From positions 1 to 44,254 of the forward strand of contig NZ_PPQH01000050.1 of the NCBI RefSeq assembly GCF_002902385.1: a stretch of DNA of 44,254 bases, written 5' to 3'. This document shows, one piece after another, positions 25,761-33,117 of the stretch. This DNA is from Staphylococcus intermedius NCTC 11048. Lineage in GTDB: Bacteria; Bacillota; Bacilli; Staphylococcales; Staphylococcaceae. The notes under the pieces were generated by a model. The model had not been told where the DNA came from, searched no databases, and saw only the letters and a program-made list of their open reading frames with translations. Made by a program: the position numbers and the translations under genes. Numbering within the stretch: the first letter of the stretch is position 1; every line of letters starts with the position of its first letter.

Positions 25761-26534
25761 TTGAAACAATATGTAGTGGATGCATTTACCAATCGTGTTT
25801 TTAGTGGGAATCCTGCAGCAGTATGTATTTTAGATGAATGGTTGGACGACCAAACGATGTTATTGATTGCACAAGAAAACAATTTATCTGAAACTGCTTT
25901 TTCGGTAAAACAAAATGGGAATTATGAATTGCGTTGGTTTACACCTGGAGGGGAGATTGATTTATGCGGCCATGCGACATTAGCAACCGCGTTTATCCTC
26001 ATGAATGAAGTAGATGCCTCCCTTAAAGAGGTCACTTTTTCAACATTAAGTGGCGATTTAACGGTCACAAGAGAAGCGCACCTTTATCGCATGACTTTTC
26101 CACCGTTCGACTTAAAGCGCGTTGAATTGACTCAAGCAATAATTGATGCGTTGGGGGCTACACCCACAGAAGTTTACTTAGGAAGAGATTTATTATGTGT
26201 CTTTGAAAACAGTGAACAAGTGATCCATTTGAAACCTGACATCGAGAAAGTCAAACAACTCGACGGCGTGCTCGTGCATGTCACTGCACCAGGTACTGAC
26301 ACAGATTGCGTTTCACGAAGCTTTGCACCAAAACACAGTATTGCAGAAGATCCAGTATGTGGTTCAGGACATTGTCATATTGTGCCATACTGGGCTAAAA
26401 AGTTAAATCAAACAGAGGTCTTGGCATATCAAGCTTCATCACGTGGTGGTACGCTTTATACCACATTCAAAGATGGTGTACTGACATTGGCTGGAGAAGC
26501 CGTGCTATTTGCACAAAGTGAGCTTTATATTTAA
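25761..26534 (+). CDS. PhzF family isomerase/epimerase-like protein
   Basis: The protein has 257 residues and is a PhzF-fold protein (two diaminopimelate-epimerase-like halves). Recognisable pieces are KQYVVDAFTNRVFSGNPAAV at the start, ENNLSETAF with the catalytic-type Glu, GGEIDLCGHATLATA and the C-terminal half's EDPVCGSGHCH. I chose TTG 25761 because family members begin MKQYVVDAF and GGGAGTGG lies 5 bases upstream; GTG 25752 falls inside that site. The gene is monocistronic. Members act on small hydroxy/amino aromatic acids; the substrate here is unknown and there are no phenazine genes. Confidence 0.9.
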   Translation: MKQYVVDAFTNRVFSGNPAAVCILDEWLDDQTMLLIAQENNLSETAFSVKQNGNYELRWFTPGGEIDLCGHATLATAFILMNEVDASLKEVTFSTLSGDLTVTREAHLYRMTFPPFDLKRVELTQAIIDALGATPTEVYLGRDLLCVFENSEQVIHLKPDIEKVKQLDGVLVHVTAPGTDTDCVSRSFAPKHSIAEDPVCGSGHCHIVPYWAKKLNQTEVLAYQASSRGGTLYTTFKDGVLTLAGEAVLFAQSELYI

Positions 26535-26662
26535 TAAAATGAGACGTGAATCGAAGCAATATGACTCATCAATCATTAAGCGCTGTGGTTTAACGCTTCT
26601 CTTATATGCATCAAAACTAAAACTTTATCTCTTTTAGATTGGACAAAGCACATACACAAATA

Positions 26663-26700
26663 CTCTCTTCCACATTGGTTAAGACCAAAATGAATAGAGG
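26663..26700 (+). terminator. Terminator hairpin after the PhzF-like gene
   Basis: An imperfect stem built on TTGGT / ACCAA extends outwards (CTCTCTTCCACA with TGAATAGAGG) and is followed by TTTTGTTGT. It is related in sequence to the hairpin at 30195-30229 after gtfB. Confidence 0.55.
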
Positions 26701-26726
26701 TTTTGTTGTATTGTTACGTTAATAAA

Positions 26727-26895
26727 AAAATCCCCACATCACCCTTAACGCAAAAAACACGAAATTTTGCGTTAAGAGGGATGTGGGATTTTCACTACTT
26801 ATTTTGGCAAATACTGTCATATCAACGTTTCGGACTGTTTTAGGTCTTTTTGAGCACTCGCGTTACACACGAACCCTTGTGTTAACTTATCTTAG
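26727..26895. repeat. Duplicated 3' block, copy 2
   Basis: This is the best-preserved copy of the block also present at 24230-24405. Its inner end runs into the last codons of the Fic gene: the shared ACTTATCTTAGAA supplies Ile-Leu-Arg-stop of Fic. At its outer end a long hairpin (26732-26788) has an 8-bp CCCACATC / GATGTGGG stem outside the 33-bp palindrome and a flanking T-run, so it can also terminate transcripts. Confidence 0.85.
26744..26776. promoter_or_regulatory. 33-bp palindrome, copy 2
   Basis: Perfect 12-bp arms (26744-26755 and 26765-26776), identical to copy 1, lie 110 bases downstream of the Fic stop codon. Confidence 0.7.
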
Positions 26896-28020
26896 AATTT
26901 GTAGTAAATCATAATTCACATATACTTTATTACGTTTTCTTGAGTGATCTACATCAATCATACCTAATTCAACAAGTGTATTCAGATGCATTCTGGCAGT
27001 ATTTTCACTGATATTCAAACTTTTGGCAGCATACTTCACAGTTACATTAGGTGTCGTAAATGTATAAAACCACACATCTATGATTTTTGAACCAGCCGCA
27101 CCATTAATTTTTTTAAGCCCGTCCTTTGCCAGTTGTTCAATATTTTCTAGCTTCTTTTGTAGATTAAGAATCATTCGTTGGCACGCTCGTAAGTAAAACT
27201 GAATCCATTTATACCAGTCGGCATTTGATCCCCTCACACTATTCAACAAATTATAGTATCTTAACCTTTCTCTTTCTAACTCCTCACTTACAAAGAATAT
27301 TGGCGCATTTACAGCACTTTCAGCCATCATATTCAATACAATTAAAATTCTACCGAGTCGACCATTACCATCAAGATAAGGGTGAATGGATTCGAACTGT
27401 GCATGCATAATTGCAGTTTTAATCAGCGGATCAGAATGCTCATCTAAAAATGTATAGCCTTGATTTGGTTTTTTCTTAAAGCTCTGATGGCCTACACGAT
27501 TGATGTAATGTTCCCAATTCGTCATATATGCATCAATTTCATGTGCAGGAACTGGTATATATACAGCATCTTTAATATCATTACTTGGACCAATAAAATT
27601 TTGTATCTTTCTAAATTCACCTGAAGAGACAGTCGTTCCTCTTGTGTTCCGTCCCATCAATATCTTGTGCAATTCATGAATCAGCCGAGTCGTAATAGGA
27701 TTTCCATTTTTAATTTGCATGACACCATAATCTAATGCATCTTTATAGTTAAGAACTTCAGTCACTTCAGTACTTTTTTGTTCATTAGGTGTCTCCTCGA
27801 TAATGTCTAGAAAAGTGACCTGAGTCCCTTCAATTCTTGTAGATTGTACCGATTCAGATAACGTCAATAGTTGGATCATTTGTGTGCTGACCAGTGACTG
27901 ATTGATTTGAGTATTTAATGCGCCCATTAAACTATTGATTTCAGCAACTGATTTATATAAATCTAAAGCATTTTCTAAAGTCACTTGTGGTGGTAAGAAA
28001 TCTATACCTTGTAATGTCAT
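26887..28020 (-). CDS. Fic-domain protein with N-terminal inhibitory motif and C-terminal winged helix
   Basis: The protein has 377 residues. The Fic catalytic motif HPYLDGNGRLGR lies at about residues 214-225 and is complete. An inhibitory helix STRIEG (matching [S/T]xxxE[G/N]) at about residue 58 marks a class II Fic protein that carries its own inhibitor, like Shewanella SoFic. The last 70 residues form a winged helix with VKYAAKSLNISENTARMHL and GMIDVDHSRKRNKVYV. Fic enzymes transfer AMP from ATP to protein hydroxyls; the target here is unknown. I chose ATG 28020, 6 bases after GAGAGGTG, over GTG 28029. Its promoter region lies under a 33-bp palindrome. No separate antitoxin gene is adjacent, and the last three codons belong to the duplicated block. 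Confidence 0.9.
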   Translation of the reverse strand: MTLQGIDFLPPQVTLENALDLYKSVAEINSLMGALNTQINQSLVSTQMIQLLTLSESVQSTRIEGTQVTFLDIIEETPNEQKSTEVTEVLNYKDALDYGVMQIKNGNPITTRLIHELHKILMGRNTRGTTVSSGEFRKIQNFIGPSNDIKDAVYIPVPAHEIDAYMTNWEHYINRVGHQSFKKKPNQGYTFLDEHSDPLIKTAIMHAQFESIHPYLDGNGRLGRILIVLNMMAESAVNAPIFFVSEELERERLRYYNLLNSVRGSNADWYKWIQFYLRACQRMILNLQKKLENIEQLAKDGLKKINGAAGSKIIDVWFYTFTTPNVTVKYAAKSLNISENTARMHLNTLVELGMIDVDHSRKRNKVYVNYDLLQILR

Positions 28021-28033
28021 TAAAAACACCTCT

Positions 28034-28066
28034 CTTAACGCAAATTATACAATATTTTGAGTTAAG
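28034..28066 (-). promoter_or_regulatory. 33-bp palindrome over the Fic promoter region
   Basis: CTTAACGCAAAT (28034-28045) and TTTTGAGTTAAG (28055-28066) surround a 9-base centre, the same total length and arm layout as copies 1 and 2. On the minus strand a TATAAT (28049-28044) lies inside it, 24 bases before the Fic start codon; a matching -35 box is not clear. Binding by the Fic winged helix would give autoregulation (inference). Confidence 0.7.
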
Positions 28067-28109
28067 AAAGGGTATTAATTTGTTCTGAATTATACTTTAT
28101 CATTAGAAA

Positions 28110-28206
28110 AACCTTGTCATATTAACACTTCTCCAGCATACACCCATTTTTTCAACCCCCATTGTTACACACGCACCCTTGTGTTAACTCACCTTAGAAG
28201 GACTAA
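28110..28206. repeat. Duplicated 3' block, copy 3 (partial, diverged)
   Basis: This retains CCTTGTCATATTAACACTT, GTTACACACGCACCCTTGTG and TTAACTCACCTTAGAA. The part corresponding to the long hairpin is missing. As in copy 1, the 3' end of a YozG-like gene follows directly. Confidence 0.7.
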
Positions 28207-28294
28207 TTACGACGCTTCATAAACAATCATATCACCGGGTTGGCATTCTAAATATTTACAAATCGCCTCTAAAGTACTGAAGCGCACGGCCTCT
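28207..28294 (-). pseudogene. 3' fragment of a second YozG-like regulator gene
   Basis: About 88 bases encode the C-terminal 28 or so residues of the 24414-24617 regulator, with only a few base changes: the minus strand reads AVRFSTLEAICKYLECQPGD, then MIVYEAS and TAA. The helix-turn-helix part and start are absent. It shows that a regulator-plus-3'-block unit was duplicated and then mostly deleted. Confidence 0.85.
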
Positions 28295-28382
28295 TTCAAT
28301 CAAACCGAAAATATTATCATAGAAAAGTGATTTTGCATTGATAAAGAAGTCCGTGATGACACTGGTTCTTATGGGGTTTCTC

Positions 28383-29665
28383 TCACATTTTATTTTTGTC
28401 AGTTAAATTTTTTTCAAGTTCAAATAGGTTGCCATAATGATAGTATGCGACCTCTTCAAATTTTGAATTCACTACATTTTTCGTATCAAAAATAACTTTA
28501 TGTTTCATACTTTTAAAGTCATCTCTTTGAGCCCCTTATATTCTGAATGGTCACTTAAAATAAGGACCAAGGACGCATTTTCGACAGCTTGTGCCATATC
28601 TTGATCGACAAAATCCAAATTCACATGGGTATCATACGCACGCACTTCGATGTCTGGCTCTTGTAATAATAGTCGATAAATATCAAATGCAGGTGACTCT
28701 CGAATATCATCAACATCACCTTTATAAGTTAAACCGAATACTGTGACTTTATGGCCTTTCAACAGCTTAAGAATGCTTTTCGTTTGTTTGACAACATAAG
28801 CTGGCATGGAATTATTAATGCCCCGAGCTGTTTGAATCAATTGGGAGTCTGCAGGGTCTTTCGCAATAATAAAATACGGATCTACTGCCAGACAATGTCC
28901 TCCAACACCTGGCCCAGGTTGATGAATGTTCACACGTGGGTATTTATTTGCCATACCGATAACATCGATTACATTAATTTCTAAATTTTGACAGATTTTA
29001 GTGAGTTCATTGGCAAGTGCGATATTAACATCTCTGTAGGTATTTTCCATCAGTTTACTCATTTCAGCTGTACGTGCATCCGTTTCAATCATTTCACCCT
29101 TAACAAAAGTACGATATACACGTTTTCCTTCTGCCGTACATGCTTTTGTCACGCCGCCGATAATGCGATTGTTGTACACCAATTCCTCTAAAATTTTTCC
29201 TGGTAATACTCTTTCTGGACAATGCACAAGGTAGACATCTTCTCCGACCGTAAATCCTCTCTCCTCCACGGCTGGTTTAACATAATCATCCATCGTTTTG
29301 GGCGCAATCGTGGACTCCACAATAATCGTATTTCCTTTTTTCAAGAGAGATAATACACTATCTAAAGCGCGCATCACAATTGATATATCACAAGATTTAT
29401 ATTGATCTTGGTTATTAGGTGTCGGCACGGAAATGATAAAAACATCTGATGCTTCTGGCGTTGTAGACACTTTTAATTTACCTGTTTCCAACACTTCTTG
29501 ATATGCTTCTTGTAAGCCCGGTTCTTCAATACTGATTTGGCCATCTTGTAATTGATCAATCACCTTTTGATTGATATCTACACCAAGGACATCTACATTA
29601 TTTTTCGCAAACATGATTGCGGTTGGTAAGCCGATATATCCTAATCCCACTACAGTTAATTTCAT
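28383..29665 (-). pseudogene. UDP-sugar dehydrogenase (WecC/CapO-like), frameshifted near the C-terminus
   Basis: The enzyme type oxidises a UDP-sugar such as UDP-ManNAc to the uronic acid with NAD, for capsule or wall polysaccharide. The dinucleotide fold GLGYIGLPTA, the catalytic-Cys region GPGVGGHCLAVDPYF and TYKGDVDDIRESPA are all present. The frame stops at 28505 after EMTLKV, but the next frame continues DDFKSMKHKVIFDTKNVV and on to a stop at 28383. Adding one G in GAGATGAC (about 28520) restores 427 residues, the normal length. The lost tail belongs to the UDP-binding domain. Start ATG has GGAGG 8 bases upstream. With the truncated epimerase before it, this is the end of a lost polysaccharide cluster. 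Confidence 0.85.
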
Positions 29666-29697
29666 CTTCTAACCTCCAATAAATGTCACTTGTATGT

Positions 29698-30180
29698 CTA
29701 ACCTTTGATGACTTTTGACTGATTTTTCTTTGTCACTTCTACAATCTCTTTCATAACTTCTGCCATCTCACCAGAAACGCGCTCTTGAATTTGATGATCG
29801 TGATACAAATCATTCGCATAGGTTAAATGACCGAACAATTTTTTGAAAAGCTTAATCTGATTTAAATAACGATTTAACCGCTTAGGTATCCATATTTCCA
29901 ACGTTTTCAGTTCATATTGTCGCCGTATTTCACGCATGACAGCTGTCGTTTCAAAATAAAAGTCATCTTGTGGGTGAAACACCCCTGCACTTTCTAATGT
30001 GATTAAGTCTGTGATAAAAGTTGTAAGGTGCTTAATATACAGTGCACTTCGCTGATTCTCTATTTGTGGTAATACAGGGACCATTTTTGACAGTTGCATT
30101 AACCGTTGAAAATTTCCCGGGGAATCTGCACCATAAATCATCGGCGCTCTTACAATTGCGACTTTAAATGTATCACTTTC
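29698..30180 (-). pseudogene. C-terminal part of an NAD-dependent sugar epimerase
   Basis: From about SDTFKVAIVRAPMIYG onward the translation matches the substrate-binding half of capsule-type NAD-dependent epimerases/dehydratases; the Rossmann half with GxxGxxG and YxxxK is missing. The frame stays open upstream to 30249, but those residues are encoded by the terminator hairpin of the gtfB operon, so they are not part of the original protein. It ends 33 bases before the dehydrogenase start, so the two were probably co-transcribed. I infer a deletion that joined the end of the accessory Sec locus to the tail of a polysaccharide locus. Confidence 0.75.
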
Positions 30181-30194
30181 ACAAATAAAAACAC

Positions 30195-30229
30195 CCTTTT
30201 CCACGTTGGTAATAACCAAAATGTAAAGG
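30195..30229 (-). terminator. Terminator of the accessory Sec operon
   Basis: On the minus strand CCTTTACATTTTGGT pairs imperfectly with ACCAACGTGGAAAAGG around TATT and is followed by GTGTTTTTAT. It lies 30 bases after the gtfB stop codon. Confidence 0.75.
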
Positions 30230-30259
30230 ATGTCTTCTCTATCATTCACTATTTTTGAA

Positions 30260-31600
30260 TTATATTCGAAATATTTTTGTTATCAAATGAATTAAAATAT
30301 CAGGCTTAATGTAGTGGGCATGTTGGCGTTGCTCTGACATTCTTTGTTCAAATGCTCGAGGGTCATCGCCAATTTCGTCTAAAATTTTATTCAATTTCTT
30401 ATATTCATGAACAGAAAAAATATGACTCGGTGCAGTCAACGGACGATGATGTGTAGTTTCATCATATGCCATAATAAGCTGTTGATGATGAAAAGCACGC
30501 GAAATCGCATTTTCTACTTCATTTCCACGGTTAATATCGAGATAAATGTCACATCGCTGATACAATTGCGCGATTGTGTCTTTGTTTGCTGTCGGATATA
30601 ACTTCACCTGCGGAAACTGCTCAAAAGCCATTAACTTCGATGACATTTCAGTCCGTGCAGCAATGTGAAACTGCCATTCTGGATGTGCAGAAACAATATC
30701 TTTTAAGTGAGGGATATCATCTGAATTCGTTAATGTTAAGACGTGCTTCGTATGTTGATTCTTTTTGTTGAATTGATATAAGTAACCAGCCGCGTGCACA
30801 TATTCTGCTTGTTGGGGTGACAGTTGCGCCACAATTTTCTCATACTCTTTTCTATTAGGAATCATCACGGAGAAGCGTTGGCTTTGTTCTTGATTCAAAA
30901 GTGTCAGCATATTGCCTGGAACGTGACCTTGACTCTCTTCTTGCCAAAACAACACACCCCGACCATTCAAATTCATATGATAGAGCACTAAAAATGGTGT
31001 TGATAATGAATTAATGACAATATCGCTTAACTCAAGCTGCATCTGTTTTAAATAAAAAGTGATAAACGCGACTTTTGAATCAAAGAAATAGGTTTGACCT
31101 TACCAGTCCAATACGTAATCGCCTGTGACGTAATTTTCGTAAATGATATCTTTCTTATCTCGTGTCACATACTTTTTGAAAATAGCTGTTCCTGCTAAGT
31201 CATAAATCGTTTCAGCAAATTTAAAGCCTCTGTCCGTATAGTGATCCATCGAACGTAATCGGCCACTCTGATCAAACCAACGCACGTGGCTCACAATTCT
31301 CGTTTTATAGTTCGGGCGATACATGATTTCACCACGTGTTTGTCCCATATTTATAATTTTAGCAGTATGGGCGTCTCCTACAATTTCCCAATATGGTGGA
31401 ATGTCAACATCATTAAAAAATCTCGGTTGGTCGTCTTCGTATAATTGATTCGCCGCAAAAAACTGATAAGGTGAGGTAACATTTTCTGGTAAAAAACCAT
31501 CATCTTCCATACAAATTGTGAAGTTTTCATAACCTGCTTGAATCAATGTTTGATGTAATAATCGTGTCGGTTCGTGATAATATTCAAATAAGTTAATCAT
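30260..31600 (-). pseudogene. gtfB: GtfB, glycosyltransferase-stabilising protein, interrupted by one stop codon
   Basis: GtfB partners GtfA to add GlcNAc to Ser/Thr of the serine-rich adhesin before export. Read without a break the region gives 446 codons, the family length. Translation from ATG 31600 ends at TAA after NYVTGDYVLDW (codon 167). The same frame then continues GQTYFFDSKVAFITFYLKQ into the rest of the protein with no frameshift. Relatives have Glu at the stop position, so GAA to TAA is the simplest change. The start overlaps gtfA by 8 bases. The downstream part from ATG 31042 has no good ribosome binding site. Function is probably lost unless the stop is read through or is a sequencing error. 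Confidence 0.9.
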
Positions 31601-33104
31601 CGCGCACCTCTTCCAATAAGTTTTGCCATTGCTTCACAATTTCAGTCGTTTTAAAATGTTTCGCAATCGCATAAGACGTCTCGTGTGGGGATTTAGGTCC
31701 GTGATGAAAATATTGAACAATTTTATCGGCCATACGATCAGTCATTGCGTCTATCGTTTCGTTCGTCGCTAACGTATCAAGTAAATAACCGTTTTGACCG
31801 TCATGAATAAAGGTTGGATTACCATAATTAACATTAAAACCAATCATACCGAGCCCCGAACCGACTGCTTCCATTAAAGTTAATCCGAAACCCTCACTTT
31901 GTGATGCCGACACAAACAATTCATATTGCGCGTAAATATGTGTTAAGTCGACATGTCCTTTAAAATGAATATAATTTTCGGCGTTGTGTTCTTGAATCAC
32001 TTTTTGAATACATTCATGTTCAGGGCCTTGACCATAAATATCAAACTGAAGCTCTGGAACGTGTTTTTTTGCTTTAATGACAGCACGTGCAATCCAATCG
32101 ACATGTTTTTCCGATGCTAGCCTTGAAGCTGTAATGATTGTATAAGGTGTCCTATCTTTGGTTGGATATGTTAACTGCTTCAAGCTCCCAACCGGAATCG
32201 TATAAATGCGTGGGTCGTCCGCGGTATATTGACGAAACTGTTCTGTTAAAATGGTGTTCTGCAATTCAGTTGCAACAATATAAAAATCGATAAACCTCGC
32301 ATTTTTAAACTGATATTCATAATAATTGTTCCATAAAATATGTGTCCCATCTGTCGCGTTCTCACTGAAATGTTCTGCATGGATAACAACGCCTACACGA
32401 CTCTGTTGTTTGTTTTGAAGTACGGCTTGACCGATATGAGACGCACGATCTAAAAGGATGATGTCAGCTGCTGTTAAATTTAATTTTTGAATGAAATAGG
32501 CCACAAGTTCTTCTTTACTGTATAAAATGGCGTCTTGAAAGTGATACATGTGCATATCCTCATCAATAATTTCTTGGTACGCAATAGTGCCATTTTCATT
32601 GTAAAATTGGCGCATATACAATTTAGCATGCTGCTCACTCGGGGCATAATACTCTGAAAATGTCCGCACATAGCTGTAAAAATCTTTTCGTATAAGCTTT
32701 CCGTTAACTACAAATTCAGCACGATCAACATACGGCTCTCCTTCATTTTTTAAATAGCACGTCACAAATGTTTGTGATGGATGATGAAAATATAGTCGCT
32801 GAATTTCGCCCATGTCTTCAACGTACATCACCGGTTGACCAAGTTCATTTTGTAGATCTTGAAGTGTATATGTCGTTGGCGCAATAGGAATATCTGTGAA
32901 ATATTGATAGATCCAAATGATTTCCTCATCTTTAAAACCGAGGTTGTTGGTTAACGTTTGAATATTTTCAGAAGCGATAAAGTCCAAAAATATAAATTTC
33001 GCATCCTCATTGCAAAGACGCAACAGTTGGGCACGATAACTTTGAGCATATTCCACACCACTACTCGCCCAACCAATGCCAAAATTAATATTATAAATTG
33101 TCAT
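31593..33104 (-). CDS. gtfA: GtfA, accessory Sec O-linked GlcNAc transferase
   Basis: The protein has 503 residues. It is a GT4-family, GT-B-fold glycosyltransferase: an N-terminal beta-sheet add-on typical of GtfA, then the nucleotide-binding half. The EX7E motif is in SASQSEGFGLTLMEAVGSGLG (about residues 400-420), and FDIYGQGPEHE precedes it. It begins O-glycosylation of the serine-rich adhesin in the cytoplasm, together with GtfB. AAGGAGGTG lies 6 bases before the ATG. Since gtfB has a nonsense mutation, GtfA may be without its acceptor-binding partner. Confidence 0.93.
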   Translation of the reverse strand: MTIYNINFGIGWASSGVEYAQSYRAQLLRLCNEDAKFIFLDFIASENIQTLTNNLGFKDEEIIWIYQYFTDIPIAPTTYTLQDLQNELGQPVMYVEDMGEIQRLYFHHPSQTFVTCYLKNEGEPYVDRAEFVVNGKLIRKDFYSYVRTFSEYYAPSEQHAKLYMRQFYNENGTIAYQEIIDEDMHMYHFQDAILYSKEELVAYFIQKLNLTAADIILLDRASHIGQAVLQNKQQSRVGVVIHAEHFSENATDGTHILWNNYYEYQFKNARFIDFYIVATELQNTILTEQFRQYTADDPRIYTIPVGSLKQLTYPTKDRTPYTIITASRLASEKHVDWIARAVIKAKKHVPELQFDIYGQGPEHECIQKVIQEHNAENYIHFKGHVDLTHIYAQYELFVSASQSEGFGLTLMEAVGSGLGMIGFNVNYGNPTFIHDGQNGYLLDTLATNETIDAMTDRMADKIVQYFHHGPKSPHETSYAIAKHFKTTEIVKQWQNLLEEVRDD

Positions 33105-33117
33105 ACCGCACCTCCTT

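Larger units (their letters stand above)
26535..26886. other. Convergent intergenic region
   Basis: This lies between the PhzF-like gene (plus) and the Fic gene (minus). It contains a hairpin AAGCG / CGCTT just after the PhzF stop, a terminator hairpin at 26663-26700 and copy 2 of the duplicated block with the second 33-bp palindrome. No gene is seen. Confidence 0.6.
28021..28382. other. Intergenic region with duplicated block copy 3 and regulator remnant
   Basis: From right to left on the minus strand this holds a short unexplained stretch (28295-28382), the 3' end of a second YozG-like gene (28207-28294), a diverged copy of the 3' block (about 28110-28206) and the Fic promoter palindrome. 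No intact gene is present. Confidence 0.6.

Noticed and set aside
26887..28020. Fic as a classical two-gene toxin-antitoxin pair
   Set aside because: The inhibitory STRIEG helix is inside the same protein (class II) and no separate antitoxin gene is adjacent.
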